Assembly: GCF_030272615.1 (NCBI RefSeq)
Contig: NC_081412.1
Location: 545,238,202 to 545,302,201, forward strand
Direction of reading: 5' to 3'
DNA: 64,000 nucleotides
Source: Cryptomeria japonica
Lineage: Eukaryota; Streptophyta; Pinopsida; Cupressales; Cupressaceae
Part shown: positions 23,432 through 37,818 of the stretch, in pieces
Layout of the letters: every line of letters starts with the position of its first letter
Position numbering within the stretch: the stretch's first letter is position 1
The notes under the pieces: model-generated
Seen by the model: the letters and a program-made list of their open reading frames with translations, nothing else
Databases searched by the model: none
What the model was told of the DNA's origin: nothing
Program-made: the position numbers and the translations under genes

Positions 23432-26400
23432 TAGATATATATTTATAATTAGATACTTAATCGAAATCATGATCAAAATTTATATATATATATATATTTA
23501 TTACATATATGTTAAATATTTTAATTCTAATTCAAAAGCACATTAACTTTCTAAATATTAATCCATAATTTTCCCGAACCCTAATTAGGGTTCTATTTTC
23601 TCACATATATATTATCAAAACTAATTAACATATTTTTTTTTTAAAACCCATTTGCCCTAGCCCCACCCGGGCTAGGGTTTAACCCATATTTTTTTTTACA
23701 GGGAAATTTGCTTGCTGGGCCGAAACCCTTGGTGACCATGATTATTTTTTTTTGTGCAGGTCTCGGACGTTTGAGGGCGGGAAGTGCCGTGCGCCACTGT
23801 GTGGACGCACAGTGGGCGCCGCGGCACCACTGTGTGCCCACATAGTGGGCGCCGCTAGCGGCTCCCCACTGTGTGGCCACACAGTGGCGGCCGTGGCCGT
23901 CCACTGTGTGTACACACAGTGGGAGCCGAAAGCGGCTCCACTGTGTGTGCACACAGTGGGCGCCGCGCAGCCCTCCACTGTGCGTACACATAGTGGGGTC
24001 CGCGTGGACCCAAAATAATTTCTTTTTTTAAATTTTTTTTTTTTTAAAGATATATTATATATAAATATATATATTTATATTTATATAAATTTATAAACAT
24101 AGTTAAAAGGTGAAAATATTCAAATGTATACTTATATATATATATATTTTTAAAAGGAAAGAAATGATTTACATGCAACAATTTTAAACTAATATAAAAA
24201 GGGAAAAAACATTAAGATAATTCAGATATATATATATATAATAAGTTTTTTAATCACACTAACTAAAAATACCATTTAGAAAAACATGATAAGAATTACA
24301 ATATACTTCTCTAGAAAAGAAGATTCATAGCTTTCTTTCTTTTCCTCTAATAAAATATTTACATAAAACATCTTTTTCCTTTAAAATACTTAAGGTCTTT
24401 CATCATAAATAAATTTCTATTTTGCCAAAAGTAAAAATATAGATAAAATTTAAATAAAATCTATCCCTTTTTTTTTTTTTTTCATAATACAAGAAACTTT
24501 TGCATGCATCTTTAAATAACTTTTCTTTTTCTAAAAACCAGAAGTAGAAATAAAACAAGCTTTTCTTTTTTTTTAAAACAACTCTATGATATTCCACCAA
24601 TTTACAGGATGTTTATTTGTATAACCACAACAATAAATTTTCAAGTCTATTTTCAATAATTACAACTTGCTTCTCTTTTCTATGAATGAGGCATATTTCT
24701 ATAACAATTTTAAACAAACATCTGCAACTGAATTTAAGAATCTTCAATAATAATCTTCAGTGTCTTTTTCATGGTTCCTATTCTTTTTCTCCTGTCTTTT
24801 CTGCATAATAGATAAACAAGAATATGACCACGGAGTGCTCACCTCCTAGCCTAGGCTAACTGGTAGCCACCCCCGAGCTCGGAGAACCAATTCCTAGACG
24901 GGTAACAAACAGGCAAACACATAGAAAGCAATGCATACAGATTTTCTAGACACATTCCCAACTTGGCTTTCACAGCACCACACTTTGGTGATGAACATTT
25001 TCAAAGGGTGGTAGTGGACCAATACCCTGAGGAGAACTGCAAGTATGAAATAAACAAGAAGCCACCTCATGGCACAATAATAATATCAAGAATCTCAACA
25101 CCTTATTCCTTATGCCCCCCAAAGGCATTCTAGCCTTATATCCCTCCTTATGACCCCCATTGCACAAACAGGCCATGCAACAAGGGTCACACAAAGATCC
25201 CTTGTGATCACTCTCAAAAGAGAGTCTCTCACTTGAGGGTTGTCACTGCTACCACCCTCAAGATCCTGTTCTCTCCCAAGAGTAAGAGATCTTGAGAAAA
25301 CTCCTAAAACACAACAATTCATAAAGCAAAAATACCAAAAGATTTTCTAACACAAACTTTCAAGAACACAGATTTCTTATACCAACAACTTCCAGACATA
25401 AACAAGAAGAAGACATTAAAAGTAAAAATTGAAACCAACCTTAATCTGCCCAAAGGTTATTATGATATTTGATGAAGAGCTGCCCAATCCACAAATCTTT
25501 TTCTTTCTACCCTTATTCAATTTTCTCTATTCCATAACATTATTTTCTTTACAAATTTTCTTCTGTCTCCAAAAATGGAGAGTGGGTGATTACCCTGCTA
25601 TTCCCAAAAATCTTCCTTAAGAAGCTCACTCTCTGAGTTCTCACAGGATTCTAAAAAAATCCAAAAAGAAGAAAGAAAGCAAAAATGCAAAAAGACTCTC
25701 ATTCCAGAAGGAAAAATCTTGATTAGATTTAACTTCTAATTTTCAATTTTCGTTCAACTCAAAAAAACCAATTTTTAAAGCATTAAAAAGATCATTATAA
25801 AGTAGAAACTTGCCTAAAATTACCCCTAACCCCTAGGTATACCTTATGGGCTTTAGGAAACCTTATTAAACTACCCCTAGGTGTTCATTTAACCCATTTT
25901 AAACCCCTCTGAAGTTTATTTTCGGGTCAAACATAAGTTGACCACTCCAAATATTATATTCCCAAAGTATTTATGACAACACATTAATTTATTTAAGAAA
26001 ACTATAATTAAACACTTTCCCACCAAGAGACAAAATAAAACATTTAAATTTAAATACACACGTGTCAAGTGACACAAATAAAACACTTTTACAAAAATAA
26101 AACATGAAATTGTCTCTTGAGGTTTTTACACAACAAATTTAAATAACACTTAACACTCATGCAACATATACTGTTACGAATAAAATACAACACAAACGGG
26201 GTGTTGTCTCTCCAAATAGACAAACCCTGGCTTACGAACATATATAAGTCTAGGTTTGATTCTCCGTAATTTTCCATGGTCACATGGTAAATTTCCTGCG
26301 CATCTCAATTTACTCATTAGTACTTCCAAATATCCATATATAATATAATTCAATAATATAACAATACACATCATTACTTGCATACAATTTTCATCTGCAC

Positions 26401-26728
26401 AGATTGAATACATCTTTTATCAAACAATTTCACTTAAGCAATTTCATCCCAATTCACATAAGCTAAACATACATCATAGTTCTATATTCAGAGTAAAGTC
26501 CTGCAAATTCAATAATGACATCTATCATTGCAATATCATTCTATCTAATAATCATGTAGTGTTCTATCTCATAAAACATGTAAGTAAATCATCAAATCAT
26601 AGCAATGTTATCCAAATCCTGAAATCATATAAGTTCTAAGTCTCAAAATGCATCAAAATAAAGTATCCATAATAGTCTAAAATATAAAATCCACTGAATG
26701 TCAGACTGAGTCGAGGTGAGGCCTCACA
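23036..26728 (-). repeat. Chromovirus 5' LTR (3693 bp)
   Basis: Upstream LTR on the minus strand, TG...CA ended, pairing with 14109-18101. It carries the same six-palindrome array at 23794-23996, where two copies have an arm changed from CACAG to CATAG. The reading frames inside it are duplicates of the non-coding frames in the other LTR. Confidence 0.92.
23794..23996. repeat. Second copy of the six-palindrome array
   Basis: Palindromes start at 23794, 23827, 23866, 23901, 23938 and 23975, with the same spacing as in the other LTR. Copies 2 and 6 carry a C-to-T change in the right arm at a CAG site, while copy 3 keeps the CCACTG that is CCATTG in the other LTR. Both LTRs therefore inherited six units and have decayed independently. 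Confidence 0.95.
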
Positions 26729-29095
26729 AATGTTGACCATGAAGCCTTCAAAAATCTGCTTCCAAATTAAAACAAAGGGAGGAGCTTCATCATCAAATGA
26801 TACCAGAGGAGCTGATATAAATCACCTATATGAGAACACCATCAACCACATATCAACACGTGACAACCAAGTAAATGTCATAAAAATCAAGGACAAACAA
26901 GAACATGAGTCGATAAATGTGACAACTAGAGCACAAAAATACATCTCGAGAGGGAACATATCAACATCAACAACTCTCCCCAAGAATCAATACAACTTGG
27001 TTGATCAACTGCAAAGAACTCCTGCTCAAATATCCTTACTTGACTTGCTCAAAATCTCACCAAAATACAAAGACATCATGGAGCAAGCACTTGTCGAAAC
27101 AAACATTCCTAAAGATCTAGACATTAATTGATTCCAAGCCATGGTGGCTCATATGAAAGGACCACATAACATATCCTTTTCTGAACATGATGATGTCTCC
27201 TTGAATTATCTGCATAACACCCTACTCCATATCGAAGTCTTAGTTTATAAACACCGAGTGAAAAGAGTGTTAATAGATGGAGGATTTGGTCTCAATATCT
27301 TTACTTTAAAGCTTATCCATGCATTGGGCTTCTTTGAGCAGTCTATTGATCCAAACAAAAAGATCACCATCAAAGCCTATGATGATGAAGAAAGGTCATC
27401 CAAAGGAACAATAATACTACCTATTTAGGTAGGACCCATACAAAAGGACACTATGTGCCAAGTCTCGGACATAGACTTGACATACAATATTCTATTGGGT
27501 CGTCCATGGATACATGAAATGAAGTCATGCCTTCTACATACCATCAATGTATCAAGTTCCCATACAATGGGTAGGAAATTTCCATATCTGCAGATAATAA
27601 CCCTTTTTAGCTTTGCAATGCTATGGGGGTAGCTCAAGACAACCTAGTTCCACACAATAGGGAGGCCCAAGCTTCCTTAGTGTCAAATCATCATCAAGAA
27701 GAACTCAAGTCTTTATCCATAGACTTTAAGCAAAAAATGAAAATCAAAGACCAAGGCATGGGGGAGTACTCTTTTGAACCCTTATGTCTATCAAAATTGC
27801 CAACATCACCAAAATCTTATGGACAACCTTCTACATCAACACATCAAGCAACATAGCCCATCACCATGTTTGATGGTAAATTAATCCAGTTAGGCACACT
27901 GGCTAATGAATCAAAAGAGAAATACATACTTAGTTGGCTATAAAAGGATGAAGAAGAAGTCAGAGCTACTGCCATAGAGGTGGCCATACCAACAAAACAA
28001 TATGGAAATGGGTTCCAAATCATGCAATAGATGGGATACAATGATAACTAACCTATTGGAAAGTGTCAATAAGGAATTATAGAACCCTTGCAACCTCCTT
28101 CACAATTTGTGAGAGACAAAACATGATTGGGATATGTACAATAGGTACCACCTTGGCAGAAGCAAAATAACTATCACAAAACTCAGTGGAGAGAAAAGAA
28201 GAAATATAATGAAGATTCATGGCAAGAAGCACTACACCAAGTAGTAGGAATAATAAGGAATGAACAAGAACATCAAGACCACGAGAAATGACAAGAAGAA
28301 CTGGCCATTCAAAGGGAAGAAGCTTCTTATAAGAAAGTGCATCATGTGCAAGAACTTGATCAAATCAAGGTAAAACCATCACCTGAAGAAATTGCTACTC
28401 ACAAATGGGAAACAATGTATAAAAAAATATAAAGAGTAGAAGAAGGCTCCGATTTTGAATCTGAGCAAGCTACCCAACTGGTGTCAATCATCAATAATAT
28501 TTTCTCTCCATACAACATACCTATCAATTACAGTGAGAGAACCTGGGATAGTGATTTTGAAACAGATTCTAATGAATATGAATAGGATAGTTGTTATGAT
28601 ATCACTGAAGATATTGAGGTAGATACCATCCACTCATACACATCCCTTTCTAAGGAGAGACACAGATTATAATCTCAACCACTTGAATTTGGACCACGAC
28701 ATATCTACGAGGCTAGTGAGAACGATGAACGATAATACAGACAGAGCTACATCGAAGATAATACCATTGAAGACCTTGACAATATCATAGACCTAACCAA
28801 CATCCCACACAACTATAACAATAACTCTATCATAACACTTACCATGATTGATCGTAACCCACCAAATGACTCCTTACCGCTCGTATATCCTAATTTCGTA
28901 GACTGGGAAGAACCTGAACACCATGATCTACCAATATTCCCAAATGATGAATCCATTGTCCAATATCTATGTTCAGTCAATCTAGAAGCATGCTCTACCA
29001 GTGAATAAAATAATGATATCTACAATCAAGGGAGTGCCAAGTCTCTCAGTCACAAAAATGAAATAAACAAAGGATATAATGGTAAAAACTAGTCA
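26729..29095 (+). pseudogene. Tat gag end, protease and spacer, broken
   Basis: The frame resumes after the chromovirus with VDHEAFKN, shifts, and continues at 26730-27131 (MLTMKPSK to a stop). The aspartic protease follows at 27141-27600, with VLIDGGFGLNIF (Asp of the active site present) and LGRPWIHEMKS, which are Tat-type protease signatures. From 27623 to 29090 a low-complexity, acidic spacer between protease and reverse transcriptase is readable in one frame with scattered stops of all types (for example SDFETDSNEYE). Confidence 0.75.
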
Positions 29096-32000
29096 ATGGT
29101 AGTATTAGATCCCAAAAAAGTAAAAATAAAGGATGCATCTGAGGGTGAAAACCTTTTTGAGGCACCTAAAGATGGGAGACTTGACACTCTTTTGAAGAAT
29201 TATCGAGAAAGGTCACCAATATTGATTAAAAAAACTCAATCAATAAACATCGGTATTGAGGAAACAATCAAAACCATACACCTAGTAGAATCACTCATAG
29301 AAGAGGAACAACTAGATTTTATCAAATTCTTCAAAGAAAAGAAAATCAATTTTTCTTGGTCATATACTGATATGCCTAGAATAGATCCGAACCTGATCAT
29401 GCATCATTTATCCATTGCTCCAGGAGCAAAGCCAATCAAGCAGAAATTAAGAAAAATGAATCCACATGTAGCATTATTGGTCAAAGAAGAACTAAAGAAG
29501 TTGTTAGATGTCGGATTCATCAGACCTATAGATTATGTTGAATGGATTTCAAATATTGTACTAGCTTCAAAACCTGACAAAAGCATCAGAATATGTACAG
29601 ATTTTAGAGATGTCAACAAAGCATGTCCAAAAGATGACTTTCCTTTACCAAGCATTGACATAATTATGGATCTAACAGCAGGCCATGCAATGTTATCATT
29701 AATGGATGGTTTCTCTGGCTATAATCAAATCAGGATAGCCCTAGAGGATCAAGATAAAACTGCATTCACCAATCCATGGGGAATGTATTATTGGAACATC
29801 ATGCCTTTCGGCTTGAAAATTGTTCGGGAAAATTTTCAAAGAGCCATGACAACAATCTTCCACGATATGATGCATACCTTCATGGAGGACTATGCGGATG
29901 ATTTACTGGCTAAATCATTCACCCAGGCATAACATTTGGGCATATTAGTTAAAATCTTTCAAAGATTCGAATAGTTCAAGGTCAGACTAAACCCTTTGAA
30001 GTGTGTCTTCGGGGTCACATCAGGCAAACTGTTAGGCTTCATTGTGTCAGAAAAAGGGAATTGAAGTAGATCAAGCAAAGGTACAAGCCATCATGGAAAT
30101 GCCACCTCCTAAGAATATTAGCCAGCTCAGATCTCTACAGGGACGACTACAATCCATAAAGCGATTTATAGCCCAACTAGTAGATAAATGTCTCCCATTC
30201 AATCATCTACTTCATAAGAATATACCTTTTAGATGGGAAGACAAGTGTGCAGAATCATTCTACCAACTCAAGCAATATCTAATGAATCCACTAGTTTTGG
30301 TACCACCAATAGTAGGCAAGCCACTCATTCTCTACATATCAACAATAGAAGTATGACTGGGGGCACTTGTAGCACAAGAAGATCCAGAAGGAAAGGAACG
30401 AGCTATTTATTACATCAACAAAACTTTAAACGGATATGAGCTAAATTATATATTCATTGAGAAGGCTTGCTTAGCAGTAGTGTTTGCCTCTCAAAATTTC
30501 TGCCACTACATGCTAGCCCATACAATCAAGATGGTAGAAAAAAATGACCCTCTCAAGTATTTACTCAACAAGGCAGTTCTTATAAGATGATTGGCTAAGT
30601 TGGTCATGATTCTCAGTGAGTTTGATATCGAATATACAAAATGTCAGGCTATCAAAGGACATGTAATTGCAGATCAACTAGCAGAAGCATCACTACCAAA
30701 TCAACAATCACTACAGGTGGAATTTCCAAACATGGATGTCCTTACTATCACACCCAAGAAATGGACCCTATAATTTGATGGATCCTATACACAACATGGA
30801 TTGAGTGTCGACATCTTGTTCATCACTCTAGAAGGGCACACAATTCCAAGATCTTATAGACTGATGTTTCCATTCACCAGCAACATTGCTGAATATGAAG
30901 CCCTGGTAACATGAATCAAAATAGTTGTGGAATGGAAAAAAACAAAATTGAGAGTCTATGGGGATTCTCAACTAGTTATCAATAAGATCAACAATGAAGA
31001 TCAGACAAAGGATGATAAGCTCCTTCCTTACAAGAGAATGGTGGATGATTTCAAATAGTACTTTGTACACATCACCTTTGAACAAATACCAAGACTAGAC
31101 AATAGAGCGGCCGATGCAATGGCTACTATCACTTCACTACTACAAATTCTAGAGAAACAGAGTTGTTACGAGTTCTTGGTAGACAAATTGTTTTCCCCAG
31201 CCTATGACAATTCTGCATCCCAAGTCATCTATTCCCTAACTGGTTCAAACTCACCTCTATACAAGATAATCTATGATTATCTTAAGAACAATACTCTCCC
31301 ACTCAACCTATCTTGTAACCAAAAACAGAGCTTCATCTGACAAGCCTCCCACTATACCTTAACTGCTGAGACACATTACCGTCGAGGTCTAGATGGTACT
31401 CTTCTTCGATGCCTCGATTGTAATGAATTTGACTCTTCCTTACACGAGCTTCATGAGGGTATCTATGGTATGCATTCAAGTGGTCCTACTCTTGCCAAGA
31501 AAATTTTGAAAATGGGATATTACTGGCCAACAATGGAGAAAGAGTCCTATCAATTTGCAAAGAAATGTCCTAAGTGCCAAATTCATGGCAATCTTATCCA
31601 TGCACCAGCACAGGAGCTACAATCGTTTACCACATATTGGCCTTTCTGTCAATGGGGACTTTATTTAGTAGGGAAAATTCATCCTTCTTCTTCAAATGGA
31701 CACAAGTTTATTATCACTACAACATAATATTTCACAAAGTGGATTGAAGCAATCCTGATGACCACTATAACTAGAAAATAGATCACCTCATTTATTCTCA
31801 ATTATCTCATTTGCAGATATGGCATTCCCAGTTCCATCATCATAGACAATGGGCATCCTTTCAAAAATCAAGATGTGCGAGAGCTATGTGAATGATTCAA
31901 AATCCAATATCACTTCTCCATACCTTACTACCCACAGGGGAATGGTCAAGAAGAATCATCAAATAAAACAATTCTGAAAATCCTCAAGAAAATAGTAAAT

Positions 32001-32515
32001 GATTCGAGCAAGGATTGGCATGTACAACTCAATCCGACACTTTGGGCATACAAGAATAGCATCTAGAAACCTACAGGGGCTATGCCATATTCATTGGTGT
32101 ATGGTTCAGAAGCAATTTTACCTCTTGAGGTAGAAATCCCATCTCTCAGAGTATCTTTGAAGAGCCTCATACTAGATGAGGAATATCGAGTAAATAGGTT
32201 GCATGAACTAGAACTTCTGGATGAAAAACAAAAACATGCCTATGACCATCTCAAGGCATACCAACAATAAATGTGCAGAAGCTATAATCACAAAGTCATC
32301 CCTAGGGCTTTCAAAGTTGGTGATCTTGTACTAAAAGAAAATCCAAGAAATCAGCAAGATGGAGAAAAGAAGGGGAAGTTTGAACCTAACTGGTTGGGTC
32401 ACTTTGTCATCATATCAGCCTACTGATTAGGCACCTATCAGTTAACAACTTTAGAAGGGGATGTTCTCAATGAACCAACCAACAACATCCATCTGAGGAA
32501 ATTCTACACTTGAGT
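29096..32515 (+). pseudogene. pol: Tat pol: reverse transcriptase, two RNase H domains, integrase
   Basis: 29096-29932 encodes most of a reverse transcriptase (RICTDFRDVNKACPKDDFPL, LMDGFSGYNQI, active site YADD where Y-V-D-D is usual). The connection and first RNase H span 30042-30770. A second, archaeal-type RNase H follows at about 30775-31130 (FDGSYTQHG, YGDSQLVINKI, DNRAADAMA), a mark of the Tat group. Integrase lies at about 31370-32270: zinc finger HSSGPTLAKKI to KKCPKCQIHGN, second Asp in IIIDNGHPF and Glu in NGQEESSNK. The first integrase Asp appears replaced (WGLYLVGKI, where W-G-x-D is usual). Stops at 29930, 30352, 30588, 30771 and further on, plus frameshifts, make it non-functional. 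Confidence 0.85.
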
Positions 32516-34910
32516 TGTCCAATGTGTGGAAAAAGAAAAAAATAAAAAAAATCAGAAAAATACAAAAAAAAGTCAAAAACAAATTAAAAAAGTGCAATAA
32601 AACAAGTAGTGAAAACCTGACAACATGTACTATTTGTGAGAGAATGGCTCCTCTATATATCAATATTCATATCTTTGATCCACCCAGTCTTAGTTAAAAG
32701 GCCATTGCCCAACACTTATTCACGTAGTAGTATCCCAGACATACTTAGTATAATCACTGTCCTTGATTATCCATAAACAATTCTCCATATCATATCCCAC
32801 CATGGCTTGGTGATCAATGTGTATCTCCATATTGATAGATATCTATGCCTAGGGGCAACATTCCTCTCACTTTAACATTTTGACAACCAAAATGACAAGG
32901 ATTGCAACATACTAGAGAACTAATGTCAACAACTACTCATCAGGCGAGAAAATGAGACCATTATCCAACTGATAAACTTTAACACACACATGATGGATGA
33001 TTTTATGAATTATGATTTGTTTACATATAGCTTGAGGTTTGGACTATTTTGCATCTAAATTTCTAAATTATTAGATCTCCTGAGCTACTCGAGGATGCAT
33101 TGAGCTAGAGAAGAAACAAAGGAATCTGATATTTTTCTTTAGTTTTATGTTTGTGAGGTGATCATTCGTACGATGCAAATGTATCTCGAGACATGATTGG
33201 AAACATATCATTGTAGACATTTTCCACTTTGCACATTTAAATGGTTAACTCTTGTCTATTTTATGCAAGCAACACTCAGGTCGTCTTGGTTCAATGATAC
33301 CTCAATGCTTGTGCTGTCTTGCAATATGAAAACCCATGTAAGTTATACTCAGGTCATTATGGTTCAATTATACCATCATGCTTGTATTAACTTCCAACAT
33401 ATCAAAAACTCAATGATGACAAACAAAACATAGCACAAACAAGTGGCTACATAAGAATGACAACGACAAAATCAAATCATTAGCATTTAGTTGCATATCA
33501 TTTTGCATTTAGTTGCATATCATTATTAATCTTGCATTAGTTTCACATCATTATCATTATCATACATCTCATTTTAAAGATATATCTCATCATCATCATC
33601 TAGTTGCATTCATCATTGCATCCATCACAGGCATATCTATCGCATCATCATTGAATCTTTCTTCACTTTCATATCTTCATCATTCTTCCAATTATCATCT
33701 ATCATGTCTTATACAAGATGTATCTTTCTTGAAACCAGACGTTTTGATCATGTCTTATACAAGATATATCATTCCTAAAACCAGACGTTTTGATCATCTT
33801 TGTCTTATATAAGAGGTGTCATTCCTAAAACCAAACTTGATCCCAATATTTTCAATTCTATCGATCCATTTCATCAAATCTATTCTATCATGTCTTATAT
33901 AGGATGCATCTTTCCTGAAACCAGACTTGACCTCAATCTTATCAATTCTGATCAATCTGATCCATATGATCAATCACTTCCAACTATCATATGCATATCA
34001 CCTTCTAAACACACAGTATCATTACAATCATCATATAAGAATGTAAAAATAAAAATAAAAACACACACACACACATAACATCATCATCTGCAAAAGTCAT
34101 ATAGATTAGAACCATATCATATAGCTCATCAAAATCAAAATAGCTGCAACCATATCATATCATCAGCCACATGTGTGACCACATGTTGATCCAAAGGAAA
34201 ATCAATGATACAATTAAGAACCAATCATTAGTCAGAAAAAATAAATGTCCAAAGTCCCTAGATATCATATTCTATATCAAAATCTATGAACCAAGTTCCA
34301 TATCGAATCAAGACCCAAATCGGAAATCAACGAACCCATGTCGACAATCAAGATTCATACCAATGCGACCTCATTAGTCTTCCTTATTTCTTCAATCTTT
34401 GGTGGACGTGTGGGACATGTATGCACTATGCCCATACTAGTCTTCCTCATTTCTTCAATCTTTGGTGGATGTGTGGGACATGTACACGCTATGCCCACAT
34501 TAATCTTCCTCATTTCTTTAATATTTGGTGGACGTGTGGGGCATGTACGCGCTATGCCCACTTGTTTCTTTAATATCCCTTTTAAAATTTATCAACAGAT
34601 AAATATCAAAAAATTTAACAATTCAAATCATCCAACTTTCGAAAATCGTCCTACATTGCGACATTGCCCTGGAAATCATAATTTTTTCAATTTATCTCCT
34701 GAGGGGGCATCATCAATATCGTTCATCAAATCTACATCTAGTCCATCATATCGATTCTCGACATCAATTTCATTTCAGTCTCATATCGACATTAGTCTCA
34801 TATCAACTTTTCATATCAAATCAATTTTTCATATTTGGAGCATTACATCGACAATTTTGACAATAAATTGAGCATTTTTCTTTGAATCAACATATGGTCA
34901 CACATTAACT
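32516..34910 (+). other. Tat 3' untranslated region with tandem repeats
   Basis: About 2.4 kb from the integrase end to the polypurine tract, without recognisable protein. Four units of about 45 bases beginning TGTCTTATAYAAGA lie at 33705, 33751, 33801 and 33891. Three tandem units of about 62 bases (CTTCCTCATTTCTTCAATC, GTGGGACATGTACACGCTAT) lie at 34374-34561. A short (AC)n tract is at 34059-34076. Long 3' non-coding regions are usual in the Tat group. The frames at 34286-34871 and the minus frame 34355-34561 only read the 62-base repeat. Confidence 0.7.
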
Positions 34911-34924
34911 CAAAGGGGGGCAAA
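34911..34924 (+). other. Polypurine tract of the Tat element
   Basis: CAAAGGGGGGCAAA immediately precedes the 3' LTR start TGTAGATACT at 34926. Confidence 0.85.
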
Positions 34925-34925
34925 A

Positions 34926-36283
34926 TGTAGATACTTAAAAGTTGCACAATGAATTAAGTGATTTTTATTCATTTAATTATTCTTAATTCTTCTAATTAAT
35001 TAAATTAAGATTTAATTAATATTCATATTCTTGTAATTTCCTATTAATTAATTTAAGATTTAATTAATATACCCTTCTTCTATCTAAGCCATTTCATTAA
35101 ATTCACATTTAATTAAATACCCCCCTCTAGCCATTTTAATTAAATGCAAAAATATCAATTCATCCCCTTTCCCATTTTAATTAAATCTACATTTAATTAA
35201 AATCTCCTTTGCATTTAAATAAATCTAAATTTATTTAAAATCCCTCGACTTGCATTTTCCTACATCTCCCACTTGCCTCCTAAACCCCTTCTAGATTCTT
35301 CTAATCACTTCCAATTTAGCCTAATTCATCTCCTAATTATTGTCACATTCCTAAGAAAAGAGAAGTTGCTTCTCAAAGCCTCCAGAGTCTTTGAAAAGAA
35401 ATAAATCCTTTATGTCTTCAACAAGCTAACTTGTTGAGTTCCCCCAAATTCGGAAGGACTCCTACAAATTTTTCCCCAGAGTCTTCATAACCATTAATGG
35501 TTAACTCACCCTTCTTCCATGGTTAGAGACTTTCTCTCTAACTCAACCCTCATCTAACTCAAGGGTCTCATCAAGCATTCATGGCTTTACCCTTGGTTAT
35601 CCCTTTAACCCTTGTACAAGAGTTTACCCCTTCGGTAAAAGATTTATCCATTGGATAACCCTAACCTAACCTTAACCCTTACCTCTTAGGGTAACCTTCA
35701 TGTCTTCTCAAGCATTTAATGCTTCTTACATCTCCTCTCAGGCAACCTCTTGTTGAAAATTGTCACCATTTTATTGGTGAGAATTGTAAACATGGATTGA
35801 TTAACTTTCAATCCTAGCCCTTGTTAAGATTATCCAATCTTGACCATCCATTGCCCTATTTTTTCTATAAATAGAGCTCTCATTCTCTCATTTTGATATA
35901 GAAGTTTTTGTGCAACAAACTTATAGTTATTTTGATAATGATATATCCAAGTCTTTTGTTCATCAAACTTATAGTCATTTTATTAAGCATTGTAGCCTCT
36001 CTTTGTTAAATCATAATAGCATATAGAAGCAATTTTAATATCATAGAGTATCCATGATAGACTAGTATATCATGTTAGGATAATTTTTCTAGTCTTATTA
36101 TCATCTTTATGCTAACTTAATCATCATAGTTTCAATATCAAACATGTTTTAGGAATGCATTCATGCATATAAATTAAACATCACTCATTCTTCGAGTTGT
36201 CATTCCTAAGCCACTTTGCTCAGTGATCTAAGAGAAAAAGTGATTCTTTAGGGATCTTGTGAGGTAGAGAATAATGGGATACC
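34926..36283 (+). repeat. Tat element 3' LTR, cut by Copia-A
   Basis: Starts TGTAGATACTTAAAAG after the polypurine tract and follows the solo LTR at 5828-7363 closely until 36283. There TGTTGGCATT of Copia-A takes over, so about 125 bases of the LTR must lie right of the window. The core promoter CTATAAATAGAG is at 35865-35876. The polypurine tract shows it belongs to the downstream end of an element on the plus strand. Confidence 0.88.
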
Positions 36284-37816
36284 TGTTGGCATTACAATAA
36301 GAAAGATTGTTGGTATTCCAATATCAGGAGATTGTTGATATTCAATAAGGATATTGAGAAGGTTGTTGAAGATTATTGATATAACTGAAGAAGGATGATA
36401 ACTATCTTTATAACATTATTTTGTCATTGATGTCAATAAATTGATTATCTGATTTAGTATGATGTTGCCATATCTTGAGAAGATTGATTAGAAGAGAATT
36501 AAGATGTTGGTAAAAGACACAAAAAGAATGTGATGAATAAAGAGGAGGAATAAAGTTATTCAATGGGCAACTGTTATCGAGTTAGACAATGATGAGATCA
36601 TGTTTTTTAGATTTTTTTTGATATCCTACATATGTTATTGATTATAAAGTTAATACTATACTATGCAACCGAGTAAAAAACCTAGTCGGTAAACCCTAAG
36701 GTTATTGATATTGGTTAACGAAGGCGAAATGTCTACCAAGTAAAGTTTAGTATTTACCGAGTTGCAACTGAGTTACGATAGTGCGCATGGGATGGATAAA
36801 AGCATTATTTAATGAAGGATAATGATTAGATGGGTTTATCCTTTGTACCATAAATGATTGGTATGTCGTACATGAAGTTTGTTAAGGATCTATGGCAAAG
36901 GAAAATCAGTAGGAAGATCTATAGCGCAGATTGAACCACAATAACCTTATGCAAGTTCCAAGAAGGGAATGGAAGTCCCTAGGTAAGGTAAAACATTTTC
37001 AAATCAAAAGGATACATTGAACCTGGTCAAGTTTGAAGATCTGATGGCTAAGATTGATCATGAGAAATGTGATCAAGGAGATTTAGTGGTTAGCAATTGT
37101 TTATAAATAAGGAATTGTTGATAAACAATGTATGCGGGCAAGTGTATGCACAAGGATGCTACATAGTGATTACCAAGCACAGAAGCTTGAAGACCTGTTT
37201 GAATAAAAGAGTAGGGAGCCCAGCAGAGGGACAAGATAAGTCCTATGACTAGATTGTTTTAAGAAAATAAGAATCTACTTTAGCATTTTAGATGTGAAGT
37301 TGTAGATAGTTTTTTATTACTGTTATTTTGTAATTGACAAAATATCTCTTAACCGAGTGGACTTAACAGTCTTATTTGTAAACCCTCTAGCAAGGTAACA
37401 TTCTAAGTGAGTGTTTGAAATCCTTTGACAAGGTCACTTCTAACAAAGTGAAGATCCTAAAAGTTCCGAGGGAAATCCCTTAACCGGGTCATATCTAGCA
37501 ATGTGTTTGTAATTTTAAAAGGATTTGCTTTTAACCGAGCATACTCTAGAAGAGTATATTTCTTAGTGGGTCCGAAATCCCACAGTGGTTTTTCCCTATT
37601 TGGGTTTCCATGTTAAATCTGGTGTTATGAGTGTTATTATGATTATGTGTTCATAAGTTTGCATGTTTAGCAGTTTTTTGGTTAAGTTGCTGAAGTATAA
37701 GTTACCGAGGTTGAATCTATTTTTTTTATGGAAATTTAAGTTTGTATGATTCACCCCCCCCTCTCATCTTGTTATCTATTGGCATATGTACTTTACATTA
37801 AGTATCAGAACTAACA
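36284..37816 (+). repeat. Copia-A 5' LTR
   Basis: 1533 bases, TG...CA ended, followed two bases later by a Met-tRNA-like primer site. It contains CCCACAGTGGTTTTTCCCTA (about 37580-37600) followed by TGGGTTTCCATG, a block also found reversed in the solo LTR at 50849-50882. Compared with the LTR at 48964 it has about 55 extra bases near 37195-37250 and many substitutions, so the pair is not young. Confidence 0.9.
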
Positions 37817-37818
37817 AT

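Noticed and set aside
34286-34871. Frames of 95 and 177 residues with internal repeats
   Set aside because: They read the 62-base tandem repeat in the Tat 3' region in two phases; no domain and no coding partner.
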